Below the pieces are notes generated by a model. That model had not been told where the DNA came from. It made no database searches and saw nothing but the letters and a program-made list of their open reading frames with translations. From assembly GCA_027310535.1 (NCBI GenBank), contig DAIDAQ010000058.1, positions 1-16,962 on the forward strand: a stretch of DNA of 16,962 nucleotides, in the 5' to 3' direction. Source of the DNA: Candidatus Micrarchaeaceae archaeon (GTDB lineage: Archaea > Micrarchaeota > Micrarchaeia > Micrarchaeales > Micrarchaeaceae). How positions within the stretch are numbered: the stretch's first letter is position 1; every line of letters begins with the position of its first letter. This document shows, in pieces, positions 1 to 7,137 of this stretch. Both the position numbers and the translations under genes were made by a program.

Positions 1-312
1 GTTATTACGGCTTCATGGAGTGCAGGGAGCGCACCGTATACGGTGGAGTTTTATGCGGTGCCGTATGGTGCTTCAAACTGCGCGGCAGGCTATTTTCTTG
101 CTGCCCAAAGCACGTCAGGTATCTCCAATAGTTACTCCATACCCGCATATGCTTATACGCCCGGGTCGGCACACCCTTGCCAGGGAATACCTGGAACCCT
201 GTATAGCAACTACCAGCCGGGTACGGAGCCTGGATATGGCTTCTGCGCGTTTATCACTGATTCAGCCAGTGAGATCATCCAAACCTCTGTTGACAGCATT
301 GGTGTCTGCTAA
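1..312 (+). CDS. C-terminal fragment of a secreted or surface protein with Ig-like character (5' truncated by window edge)
   Basis: This frame is open from the first base and ends with TAA at 310-312, giving about 103 residues of a larger protein whose start lies outside the window. The opening stretch, ASWSAGSAPYTVEFY, resembles the strand pattern of Ig-like or PKD-like repeats in archaeal surface proteins. The rest is rich in Ser, Tyr, Gly and Pro, has four cysteines (NCAAG, PCQG, GFCAF and the terminal VC) and few charged residues, as expected outside the cell. No C-terminal membrane anchor is visible, so the anchor, if any, would be N-terminal, as in the surface protein at 3995-5662. The exact function cannot be told. 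The reading is supported by composition and an uninterrupted frame, and the domain call is inference. Confidence 0.6.
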   Translation, partial: VITASWSAGSAPYTVEFYAVPYGASNCAAGYFLAAQSTSGISNSYSIPAYAYTPGSAHPCQGIPGTLYSNYQPGTEPGYGFCAFITDSASEIIQTSVDSIGVC

Positions 313-320
313 AACTCTAT

Positions 321-328
321 GATAAAAA
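321..328 (+). promoter_or_regulatory. Weak TATA-like element for the DNA polymerase unit
   Basis: The A-rich element GATAAAAA is centred about 34 bases upstream of the ATG at 359. This matches the spacing of the clearer TATA boxes in this window (about 31-38 bases to the start codon). It supports a near-leaderless mRNA beginning just before 359, rather than initiation at the upstream TTG at 332. Confidence 0.35.
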
Positions 329-358
329 CTTTTGGGCACAAATCATAGTGGCTGTTTT

Positions 359-2812
359 ATGTTAGTGGCGGCAAAGGAAGGTGGGGCTGACGAGCAGATA
401 GAGGGCACGCTGCTTGACGTGGATTACCTCAACGTCAATGGCACTATAAGAATACGCGTTATAGTGAGGGGGGACAGGCTTTATGACATGCTCGACATGG
501 GATTCAAGCCCTACTTCTGCTTCGTGCCGCGCGGTGGGATTTCCGGCGATGACATAATGGGCATGTCAGCTGTAGATTCGGGCAGGCCAATACGCCCGGC
601 AGGCACTGAACCGACAAGGCGGGAAGTGTTTGGCAAACCAGTTGATGCATTCAAGATTTACGTGGAGAATCCAACAGATGTGCCGAAGCTTAGCACCCAG
701 ATGCAGAAGTTCGGCACCTGCTATGAGTCGGACATACCATTCGCGAGGCGGTATGCAATAGACAAGAACCTTGTGCCGTTCGCCAACTACAGGATAAGTG
801 CCGTAAGGGACGATGAGGGCTGGCTGTGCATAAAGAGGATGGAGGCTTCTGGCGGCGTCGCCAAGCCAAACTTCAGTGTCCTCTGCTTTGATATAGAGAC
901 ATACAACAGGGGCGGCAACTTCTCAGACCCAGCGCAAGACCCTGTCATAATGCTGAGCTATTATTACATGTCCAATAACGGCAGCAGGGAGGGGGTCATA
1001 ACCTATAAGAAGGTAGACGTGCGGTTTGTGGAATGTGTCAGCGACGAAAAGGCGCTCTTCGCTCGGTTCGCCACACTGCTCGATGAGCTGGACGTCGATG
1101 TGATAACCGGTTACAACTCCACTGCGTTCGACGTGAGTTATATGCTGCAGAGGGCCAAGGCCCTGAAGATAGACTTCAACATGTCTAGGGGCGCAGGAGA
1201 GACGAGGGTCGAGAGCCACGGCCTGGTGAGCAAGGTTAAGATAGGAGGTAGGATGCACGTCGACATGTACCAGGTGGTAAAGTTTATATCCACTGTTGGC
1301 GCTGCAGAACACCTGCTCAGGCTGAACAGCTACACACTCAAGAACGTTTACGAGGCGATAAGCAGCGACAAGAAGGTCATGGTGGAGAAGGGTGAGATAT
1401 ACAGGATGTGGGATGATGGAGGCAAGCCCCTCGAAGAGCTCGCGGTCTATAACCTCAACGACTCGCATGCGCTCCGTGACGTGTACAACAAGCTCATCCC
1501 GATAACTATAGAGCTTTCGAGGACCACGGTCAATGTCATCAGCGATACAGCCGTCTCTACGACGGGCCAGCTGTGCGAGTACATGCTGATGCGCTATGCA
1601 TCCTTGTACGGCGAGATGATACCGAACAAGCCGGATGAAGGTGAGATCCGGCGGAGGCTCGCAAACCCTATAGAGGGTGCATACGTCAAGACACCTGAGC
1701 CTGGCGTATACGACGACCTTGTCATGTTTGATTTCCGTGGCCTGTACCCATCCATAATAATATCACACAATATCGACCCCTCTGCTGTCTGCACTGATTG
1801 CAACGACTACTATGAGTCACCCCTCGGAACGAGGTTCACAAAGGGCAGGAGGTGCATAACGCCTACAATACTGCAGGAGCTGATAAACCAGCGCAGAGAA
1901 GTCAAGAAGCTCTACAAGAAGAGCCCGGACGACATATTCCTTGGCGCAAGGTCTATGGCTCTTAAGATACTGGCGAACTCCTTCTTCGGGTATCTTGGCT
2001 ATGCCAGATCCAGATGGTACTCGAGGGTCTGTGCAGGAAGCATAACGGCGTATGGCAGGCAGTATATAAAGGGCACGATAGAGCAGGCAGAGAAGGCGGG
2101 TTTTGAGGTGCTTTACGGCGACACTGATTCTGTACTTATACTCCTGAAGGGCAAGACGCATGACGATGCACAGAGGTTTCTGGAAGGGTTCAACAAGTCG
2201 CTCCCTAGCGCGATGGAACTTGAGCTCGAGGAGTTCTACGCCCGCGGCGTGTTCGTGGGGAAAAAGATGAGCAGAGATCCAACTGGTGCAAAGAAGAAGT
2301 ACGCGCTCATAACCAAAGAGGGCAGAGTAAAGATCCGCGGCTTTGAGCTTGTCAGGAGGGACTGGTCCAAGATAGCAAGAGACACACAAAGGCTAGTGCT
2401 CGAGGCCATACTGAGAGAGGGCAGCCCGGAGAAGGCGGCGGCGATAGTCAAGGACACGGTAGACAGGCTGCGCAAAGGCGGCGTTCCTCTCAAGGATCTG
2501 GTCATAAGCACCCAGCTCAGGAAGAGCATCGACAGCTATGACTCGAAGTCTCCTGAACTCGCAGCAGCGAAAAAGGCAATAGAGCGCGGGTACAGAACGA
2601 AAAAGGAGATGGAGCACTCGGTCATAGGTTATGTGATAACCATGGAGGGCGCGACGACTTCGGACAAGGCCGAGCTCGAGGGGATGGCAAAGGATTATGA
2701 CCCTGACTATTACATCAATAACCAGGTGATACCTGCTACAATGCGCATATTGAAGGAGCTGAACTTTGATGAGGGGCAATTGAAGTTTGGAGGCAAGCAG
2801 GCAAAGCTGTGA
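359..2812 (+). CDS. polB: Family B DNA-directed DNA polymerase with intact 3'-5' exonuclease motifs
   Basis: This 817-residue protein copies DNA and proofreads it, and is probably the main archaeal replicative B-family enzyme. Exonuclease motifs are complete: Exo I FDIET (D178, E180), Exo II YNSTAFD (about 252-258) and Exo III YNLND (364-368). Polymerase motifs follow: IEGAYVKTP, motif A DFRGLYPSI (D458), motif B KILANSFFGYLGY (K536-N540), motif C YGDTDS (586-591) and a KKKY motif near 645-648. Two features are odd. Motif B has Phe543 where the family has a near-universal Tyr (NSxYG). The protein also stops at GKQAKL, part-way through where related archaeal enzymes carry a PCNA-binding QxxLxxWF-type box. 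I chose the ATG at 359 over an in-frame TTG at 332 because a TATA-like element lies about 34 bases upstream. The aminopeptidase gene starts 4 bases after the stop, so the two are probably co-transcribed. Confidence 0.96.
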   Translation: MLVAAKEGGADEQIEGTLLDVDYLNVNGTIRIRVIVRGDRLYDMLDMGFKPYFCFVPRGGISGDDIMGMSAVDSGRPIRPAGTEPTRREVFGKPVDAFKIYVENPTDVPKLSTQMQKFGTCYESDIPFARRYAIDKNLVPFANYRISAVRDDEGWLCIKRMEASGGVAKPNFSVLCFDIETYNRGGNFSDPAQDPVIMLSYYYMSNNGSREGVITYKKVDVRFVECVSDEKALFARFATLLDELDVDVITGYNSTAFDVSYMLQRAKALKIDFNMSRGAGETRVESHGLVSKVKIGGRMHVDMYQVVKFISTVGAAEHLLRLNSYTLKNVYEAISSDKKVMVEKGEIYRMWDDGGKPLEELAVYNLNDSHALRDVYNKLIPITIELSRTTVNVISDTAVSTTGQLCEYMLMRYASLYGEMIPNKPDEGEIRRRLANPIEGAYVKTPEPGVYDDLVMFDFRGLYPSIIISHNIDPSAVCTDCNDYYESPLGTRFTKGRRCITPTILQELINQRREVKKLYKKSPDDIFLGARSMALKILANSFFGYLGYARSRWYSRVCAGSITAYGRQYIKGTIEQAEKAGFEVLYGDTDSVLILLKGKTHDDAQRFLEGFNKSLPSAMELELEEFYARGVFVGKKMSRDPTGAKKKYALITKEGRVKIRGFELVRRDWSKIARDTQRLVLEAILREGSPEKAAAIVKDTVDRLRKGGVPLKDLVISTQLRKSIDSYDSKSPELAAAKKAIERGYRTKKEMEHSVIGYVITMEGATTSDKAELEGMAKDYDPDYYINNQVIPATMRILKELNFDEGQLKFGGKQAKL

Positions 2813-2816
2813 TGGT

Positions 2817-3716
2817 ATGTACGACGACAATGGGATCAAGAATGTTGAAGAGGTAGGAGCTATCGCGTACAAGGCGCTGGCAAAAGCGAAGGAAATGGCA
2901 AAGCCGGGCGCAAAGCTGATAGACATAGCGGGTGCGGTGGAGGAATTTGTAAAGGAACGCGGCTTCCTCCCCGCCTTCCCTCTGAATCTCTCTGTAAACA
3001 GCGAAGCTGCCCACTACACCCCTTCCATGGACGACGAAAGGGCACTGGATGAAGAAGACATACTAAAGATAGATTTTGGCGCCGCGAAAGATGGATTCCT
3101 CAGCGACTGTGCAGTCTGCGTTGACTTTTCCGGAACGCATGGCAACCTTATAGAGGGGGTCGAGGACGCATTGAGCGCCGCAATAAGCATGATAAAGGCG
3201 GGTGTTAGAACCAGCGACATCGGCAGGGAGATTGAAAAGGTTATAACCGCGAAAGGGGGCAAGCCCATCAAAAACCTGGGTGGTCATGGAATAGAAAGGC
3301 ATAACCTGCACTCAGACCCGTTCATCCCCAACTTCAACGATGGAAGCGATGCAGTGCTTGAAGAGGGGATGGTTGTTGCGGTAGAGCCGTTCGCGACAGA
3401 TGGCAGGGGGCTCGTGACTGAGGGCAGTACCTGTGAGATTTACCAATTTGCCGAGGAGGCAGGGGTCAGGCAGCAGACAGCTAGGCAGCTTATGGCAGAG
3501 ATAGCCAGAAGCTACAGGGACGAGCCGTTCGCGGTAAGATGGCTTGCCGGCACTGCACAGTCTAAGTTTTCGTTGTATGCCGCGATACAGGAACTGGTGA
3601 GGGCAGGCGTGATAGAACCGCACCCGACACTGGTAGAGATAGGGAATGGCTTTGTGGCGCAGGCAGAGGCAATGGTAGTGGTGGAGAAGGACGGTTGCAG
3701 GATTCTCACTAAGTAG
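2817..3716 (+). CDS. map: Methionine aminopeptidase, type II (archaeal/eukaryotic MetAP2 family)
   Basis: This 299-residue cytosolic metalloprotease removes the initiator methionine from nascent proteins. The five metal ligands of the pita-bread fold are all visible: D86 (KIDFGA), D97 (LSDCAV), H157 (GGHGIE), E190 (VAVEPF) and E290 (VVVEKDG), with substrate-contacting H66 in AAHYTPS. Residues about 205-275 form the type II-specific helical insertion (QQTARQLMAEIARSYR onwards), which separates it from type I enzymes. The length is normal for archaeal type II enzymes, which lack the eukaryotic N-terminal extension. The start is the ATG 4 bases after the polymerase stop. An in-frame TTG at 2787 would overlap the polymerase and adds residues with no family resemblance. 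It sits in a unit with the polymerase and the following small gene, with no internal promoter seen. Confidence 0.96.
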   Translation: MYDDNGIKNVEEVGAIAYKALAKAKEMAKPGAKLIDIAGAVEEFVKERGFLPAFPLNLSVNSEAAHYTPSMDDERALDEEDILKIDFGAAKDGFLSDCAVCVDFSGTHGNLIEGVEDALSAAISMIKAGVRTSDIGREIEKVITAKGGKPIKNLGGHGIERHNLHSDPFIPNFNDGSDAVLEEGMVVAVEPFATDGRGLVTEGSTCEIYQFAEEAGVRQQTARQLMAEIARSYRDEPFAVRWLAGTAQSKFSLYAAIQELVRAGVIEPHPTLVEIGNGFVAQAEAMVVVEKDGCRILTK

Positions 3717-3724
3717 GCGATAGC

Positions 3725-3994
3725 TTGGATGCACTTACTGTAACAGCAAAAAAGATACTTGCTGAAGGCAGAGTGAGGATACAGGTAAAGAGGGCTGGGA
3801 TGCTGCAACAGATAACCTTTGTGGTAAAAAGGGTGAGTACGGGCGGCACCCATTTCGTTGAACTCTATTTTGCAAGGATGATTGACAGCAAGGAGCTTGA
3901 GAGGGTTGCTAACGAGACAGGGCTGCCCGTAGAGGCCGAAACCATGAGGGCGTTCCCATGCGGAAAGGGCGCGAAAGACTTCTTGGGGCTCTGA
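3725..3994 (+). CDS. Unrecognised small protein downstream of methionine aminopeptidase
   Basis: This 89-residue protein is not one I recognise. It begins with TTG, 8 bases after the aminopeptidase stop, and no ATG is available in frame near the 5' end. An alternative GTG start would fall at residue 17. Residues about 16-50 alternate as beta strands (RVRIQVKR, QITFVVKR, THFVELYFA), followed by a helix (SKELERVANETG) and a compact tail with PCGKGAKDFLGL. The order suggests a small cytosolic beta-beta-beta-alpha fold with a basic surface, possibly nucleic-acid binding, but that is inference. It has no signal peptide or membrane segment. Its stop abuts the stop of the convergent surface-protein gene. 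Close spacing in an operon and a sensible amino-acid composition favour a real gene. Confidence 0.7.
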   Translation: MDALTVTAKKILAEGRVRIQVKRAGMLQQITFVVKRVSTGGTHFVELYFARMIDSKELERVANETGLPVEAETMRAFPCGKGAKDFLGL

Positions 3995-5662
3995 TCAGAC
4001 AAGGTTGCTCGTGTTTAGGAATCCGACTATTGACTTTTGCCTTACACCCTGTGTGTAATTCAGGTAAAAAAGGTAGCTGCTCCTTATCCCTATCACCGGG
4101 AAGAGGACGAGGGAGCGGCATGGAAGGCTGAAATTTGCACTGCTGCCAGGTAAAACGCTCTTGCTCACAGTGACATTGAGCTGAATCCCCGGAACGTAGC
4201 ACGCTGCAAAGTTTATCCTCAGCGGTACAGTGCCGAGATTTGTAAGCTGCACAGTTGCAACATGGCTCTCGCTGTCAAAGTTGGTCACATTGCAGCCTAT
4301 CTTATCTGTCGAGTTGAACGCGCAGGAGCTTGCATAGGCGCTCTTCCACTCAAGCATCGAGTTGTTTTTTGCCATGGCCCGCAGAAGCTTTGCGGCATTG
4401 TAGTTGGCATTGAGAGCACTTTGATTGCTGACCCATGAATATAGCTCAAAGAGGTAGTTGCCGACCAGGGCTCTTGAGGTTATGAATGCTGAAACGGTGG
4501 TTGCGCTCGAGTTCCCCCTTGGTATGTTGTACTCTGAGCAAACGGTGCCGTTCGACAATAGGCCGTAGCATGTCCTATTGAGGAGAGACCACGCATCGCT
4601 TTCGTTGATGTAGTTGACAAAGATTGCATTTGCAGAGTTTGACCAGGACCACGTTGCAGTGTACCTTGAATAGTTGGAAAGCCCGTATTGGACACCTATA
4701 ACTGTTGAGTTTGTGTATATGAAATTGTGCGAATAGTTCATAATGGCAGAGCTGTTCGAGAATCCGGTAGAATATTGGTCCAATAGCGCTGTGTAATTCT
4801 GGGAGGCAATACCCACAAGCTGTGAGCACGTGCCATTTCTATAGGTGTAAGAGAGCATCTTCGTCCACCCGCCAGAGTAGTATGTGCAGAGGGTTGTGTT
4901 GCTCGGGAGATAGAACATAAAAATGCCGTTTGAATCGCTCTCCCTGAACCCGTAGCTCCTTATTGCTGCAACGACGTCTGACTCTGGGGCGGCGCCCTGT
5001 ATCCATACGGAGGAAGCACGCGAACCGTTAGCATAAGATGCAACGATGCCGTGGCTTGCATTGAAGAGCTGGTAGAAGTTGTTTACCACTGTTGATAAGA
5101 TGCCTCCGCTCGGGGAAAAGACCGCGCTTGCTGGAGATGCGTTGTAGAGGCGGTAAAGCAGGGATGCAAACTGCATAGAGCTCCCCGGAAAGTCAAAAAT
5201 GTATGATGAGGCTATCCCTTTCATCGGTATCGACCCAATGACATTAGCGGGGGTTGCATTGAAAACCCTCACTGGGAGAGAGGCTTTTGTTGTGTTGTAG
5301 CTTGAAAGACGCTGGAGGCGTGCCGGGTCGGCAACGGCTTCGAACAGGTAATTGCCTGGAATGGGATAGGTGTAGTTGACCACAATAGTGGCGCTCTTGC
5401 CTTGTGGTATAGAGACATTATAGTTGCGGTATGGCTTGTTGTTCACATAGAAGCCGACAAGCATACCTGATATGTAATTGCTGCCGGTATTGTTTAGTAT
5501 GATGAAAAAGCGTGTCGTATTGAATGGAAACAGCATGGATGTGTTTGTATAACCGAACAGCAGGCTGACACTACCTGCCTGAGTGGACAATAAAACAGCC
5601 ACATATGCGACAACAGCTATCGCGATTGCAATTACTGAGTAGAAAACCATGTTCTTGTTCAT
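3995..5662 (-). CDS. N-terminally anchored, heavily sequon-bearing surface protein
   Basis: This 555-residue protein has one hydrophobic segment at residues about 5-25 (MVFYSVIAIAIAVVAYVAVLL) and no other, so it is predicted to be anchored at its N terminus with the remainder outside the membrane. About 29 N-X-S/T sequons are spread over the whole ectodomain, pointing to dense N-glycosylation. Residues about 30-135 look like a CARDB/Ig-type beta domain (NNTGSNYISGMLVGFYVNN, IPQGKSATIVVNY), and the C-terminal 100 residues look like another beta domain. Eight cysteines lie in the second half and could pair. A GGAGGT ribosome-binding site lies 6 bases before the ATG and overlaps the preceding stop codon, so it is the last gene of a three-gene minus-strand unit. 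Ligand, enzyme activity and partner are unknown. Confidence 0.85.
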   Translation of the reverse strand: MNKNMVFYSVIAIAIAVVAYVAVLLSTQAGSVSLLFGYTNTSMLFPFNTTRFFIILNNTGSNYISGMLVGFYVNNKPYRNYNVSIPQGKSATIVVNYTYPIPGNYLFEAVADPARLQRLSSYNTTKASLPVRVFNATPANVIGSIPMKGIASSYIFDFPGSSMQFASLLYRLYNASPASAVFSPSGGILSTVVNNFYQLFNASHGIVASYANGSRASSVWIQGAAPESDVVAAIRSYGFRESDSNGIFMFYLPSNTTLCTYYSGGWTKMLSYTYRNGTCSQLVGIASQNYTALLDQYSTGFSNSSAIMNYSHNFIYTNSTVIGVQYGLSNYSRYTATWSWSNSANAIFVNYINESDAWSLLNRTCYGLLSNGTVCSEYNIPRGNSSATTVSAFITSRALVGNYLFELYSWVSNQSALNANYNAAKLLRAMAKNNSMLEWKSAYASSCAFNSTDKIGCNVTNFDSESHVATVQLTNLGTVPLRINFAACYVPGIQLNVTVSKSVLPGSSANFSLPCRSLVLFPVIGIRSSYLFYLNYTQGVRQKSIVGFLNTSNLV

Positions 5663-5666
5663 CCCA

Positions 5667-6191
5667 TTACCTCCGGTTAAGCTCCTTTAGCACCAGCGAG
5701 ACCCTCTCTTTTATTGGGTCTACAACTGAGGCAAAATACCAGTTGACCCATGCTATCTCGTTGTACCTATTGCCGACATCCGGCCAGACAAGAGAATATC
5801 GCCCTTTGCGATTGCCGACAATCTGGGCCTTCTTTAACTGGAGGAGATGGTAGCGCAGGGTCTTCTCGTTTATAGGTGACCAGTTCTTCCCTATGTACTG
5901 TGACAGCTCTTCGACTGTTGGGTCTGATTTGTTTGTGAACTGGAAATAGAGAACAGCATCTAGGACAGAAACAGCTGTCTGCCTTGATTCACCGGGGTTT
6001 ATGACACCGAGTGAGAGCGCAAGCCATCTGACCATTGAGCGCCTTGTCTCTGCTGCCTCACCAGAAAACTTCAGGCTCCTAAAAGTGACTTCATTTTCTA
6101 TGAACTTGGACTCGTTTAATGGCAAATATACCACCCTGGAAGAATTCGAGAATATTATGGACGTGACATTAATAAAGATTCGGGTCCACAT
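5667..6191 (-). CDS. Putative winged helix-turn-helix regulator
   Basis: From the ATG at 6191 this is a 174-residue soluble protein. Residues about 75-137 look like a winged helix: a helix (AVSVLDAVLYFQF), a second helix (TVEELSQYIGKNW), a likely recognition helix (NEKTLRYHLLQLKKA) and a wing (QIVGNRKGRYSLVWP). The phrase LRYHLLQLKKAQIV is typical of ArsR- or MarR-like regulators and of replication-initiator winged helices. The N-terminal 70 residues and the C-terminal helix (DPIKERVSLVLKELNRR) have no recognised family and could serve dimerisation. I chose 6191 because it follows the upstream stop by 17 bases; a longer open frame back to 6284 overlaps the upstream gene and has no ATG. It probably regulates its own unit or the adjacent surface protein, but no target is shown. 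Confidence 0.75.
   Translation of the reverse strand: MWTRIFINVTSIIFSNSSRVVYLPLNESKFIENEVTFRSLKFSGEAAETRRSMVRWLALSLGVINPGESRQTAVSVLDAVLYFQFTNKSDPTVEELSQYIGKNWSPINEKTLRYHLLQLKKAQIVGNRKGRYSLVWPDVGNRYNEIAWVNWYFASVVDPIKERVSLVLKELNRR
5669..5674 (-). promoter_or_regulatory. Strong Shine-Dalgarno site GGAGGT for the surface-protein gene
   Basis: On the minus strand GGAGGT lies 6 bases upstream of the ATG at 5662, and its last base is the first base of the preceding gene's TAA stop. It fixes the start codon. It also suggests that the surface protein is made by re-initiation or internal initiation from a polycistronic mRNA, unlike the near-leaderless first genes of units in this window. Confidence 0.7.
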
Positions 6192-6208
6192 GTTGGAGTA
6201 GTGCTGTT

Positions 6209-7015
6209 TCAGAGCTTTCCGGCCATATCCAGGTAGTTTTGGTTCGGCTGCTTTCCCGCTGCGCTGCACGCCTCTATATAGCACTGGCTGTGTTTACGCA
6301 GGAAATCCTTTAGCCTGCCGCGCAGCTCTACAAGCCTGATTTTGCTTGCCTTTTCGATTGAAGCGAGCGAAATTGCCTGAACCAGTGCAATGGTCTGGAA
6401 GAGGGTGCTGAACGTCATTTCGCTTTCGGACTTGGCATGCGGGTAGCCATACGGAGCAATAGTGCACTTCTCTGGGTCAAATTCGACGTACCTGTCTTCA
6501 ATGTCCACGTAATACAGCCGCTCTTTATGGTCACGCGCCGTATATCCATACATAAACTGGTTACAGCTTGTGTCAAGTACGAGCTTCCCGCCGTTTTTTA
6601 TCTTCGCGTCGTAGTAGTCAAGCACACCGACAAGGGCCTTTTCGATTTCGTTGACTAACTTGAAGCAGTTATTATTGAGCCGGCAGGGGACATTTGTGCC
6701 CTCCACTTTTTCAACGAGCACAAAAATCTCCTCCTGTGCGGTGCTGCTGTATTCATGACTCAGCACAAATGCGAAATTTGGCATGGAAAAGCAACAGCCC
6801 AGCTCGTTGTATATTGCATTCAGGCTACCGACTAACGCCGACTGCTCTACCGTTGCTGGTGTGTCTTTGTACATTGAGGACAAGCTTTTCCTGATCAGCA
6901 TGTCGGCTTTGCTGGGGTGGCGGAAGATCTTGTCATTGCCTGGCATTAGCCTTTGTAGGGGTTCCTTTCCTGCCGTCTGGTGCATCAAATCTGACCATTT
7001 GTGGCAAGTCTTCAT
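6209..7015 (-). CDS. Unrecognised protein, possibly with a kinase-like catalytic core
   Basis: This protein of 268 residues (258 if it starts at the ATG at 6985) is not one I recognise. Its central part has the order of a protein-kinase-like fold: a helix (about 56-72), two strands leading to a hinge-like IFVLVEKVEG (97-106), a long helix (about 116-140), a catalytic-loop-like LVLDTSCNQFMYG (D148, N152) and a LYYVDIED strand (D171) where kinases place the metal-binding Asp. The Asp-to-Asn spacing is four rather than the usual five, and no glycine-rich loop is obvious, so this is only a structural hypothesis. The C-terminal third is helical. A TATA box at 7015-7022 touches the first ATG, which argues that translation starts at 6985. 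It is the first gene of the minus-strand unit, 17 bases before the winged-helix gene. Confidence 0.7.
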   Translation of the reverse strand: MKTCHKWSDLMHQTAGKEPLQRLMPGNDKIFRHPSKADMLIRKSLSSMYKDTPATVEQSALVGSLNAIYNELGCCFSMPNFAFVLSHEYSSTAQEEIFVLVEKVEGTNVPCRLNNNCFKLVNEIEKALVGVLDYYDAKIKNGGKLVLDTSCNQFMYGYTARDHKERLYYVDIEDRYVEFDPEKCTIAPYGYPHAKSESEMTFSTLFQTIALVQAISLASIEKASKIRLVELRGRLKDFLRKHSQCYIEACSAAGKQPNQNYLDMAGKL

Positions 7016-7022
7016 ATATAAA
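7015..7022 (-). promoter_or_regulatory. TATA box of the minus-strand three-gene unit
   Basis: TTTATATA on the minus strand runs directly into the ATG at 7015. It therefore cannot serve a transcript that contains that codon, if the usual archaeal TATA-to-start-site distance applies. It is centred about 33 bases upstream of the in-frame ATG at 6985, the same spacing as the other TATA boxes in this window. Confidence 0.5.
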
Positions 7023-7096
7023 CATTTTGATTAACTTCGACGTATGCTGTTGATCATGCAGCAAGTGTAGGGACTGTCGGCTTTTACAGCAGAAGG

Positions 7097-7104
7097 TTTA
7101 AATA
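7097..7104 (+). promoter_or_regulatory. TATA box of the suf operon
   Basis: TTTAAATA is preceded by the purine-rich AGAAGG, which could act as a BRE. It is centred about 37 bases before the sufB ATG at 7138 and predicts a 5' leader of only about 10 bases. It shares a roughly 120-base divergent intergenic region with the minus-strand promoter at 7015-7022. Confidence 0.6.
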
Positions 7105-7137
7105 CAGACTGAAGAGCAGATAGTTAAGGCTGTGTTT

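Noticed and set aside
332..358. Upstream TTG at 332 as the polymerase start
   Set aside because: It lies only about 7 bases after the TATA-like element at 321-328, so a transcript from that promoter would probably begin downstream of it. The extra nine residues show no family resemblance.
2393..2926. Minus-strand open frame across the 3' end of the polymerase and the start of the aminopeptidase
   Set aside because: It overlaps two well-supported conserved genes, and its translation has no domain pattern.
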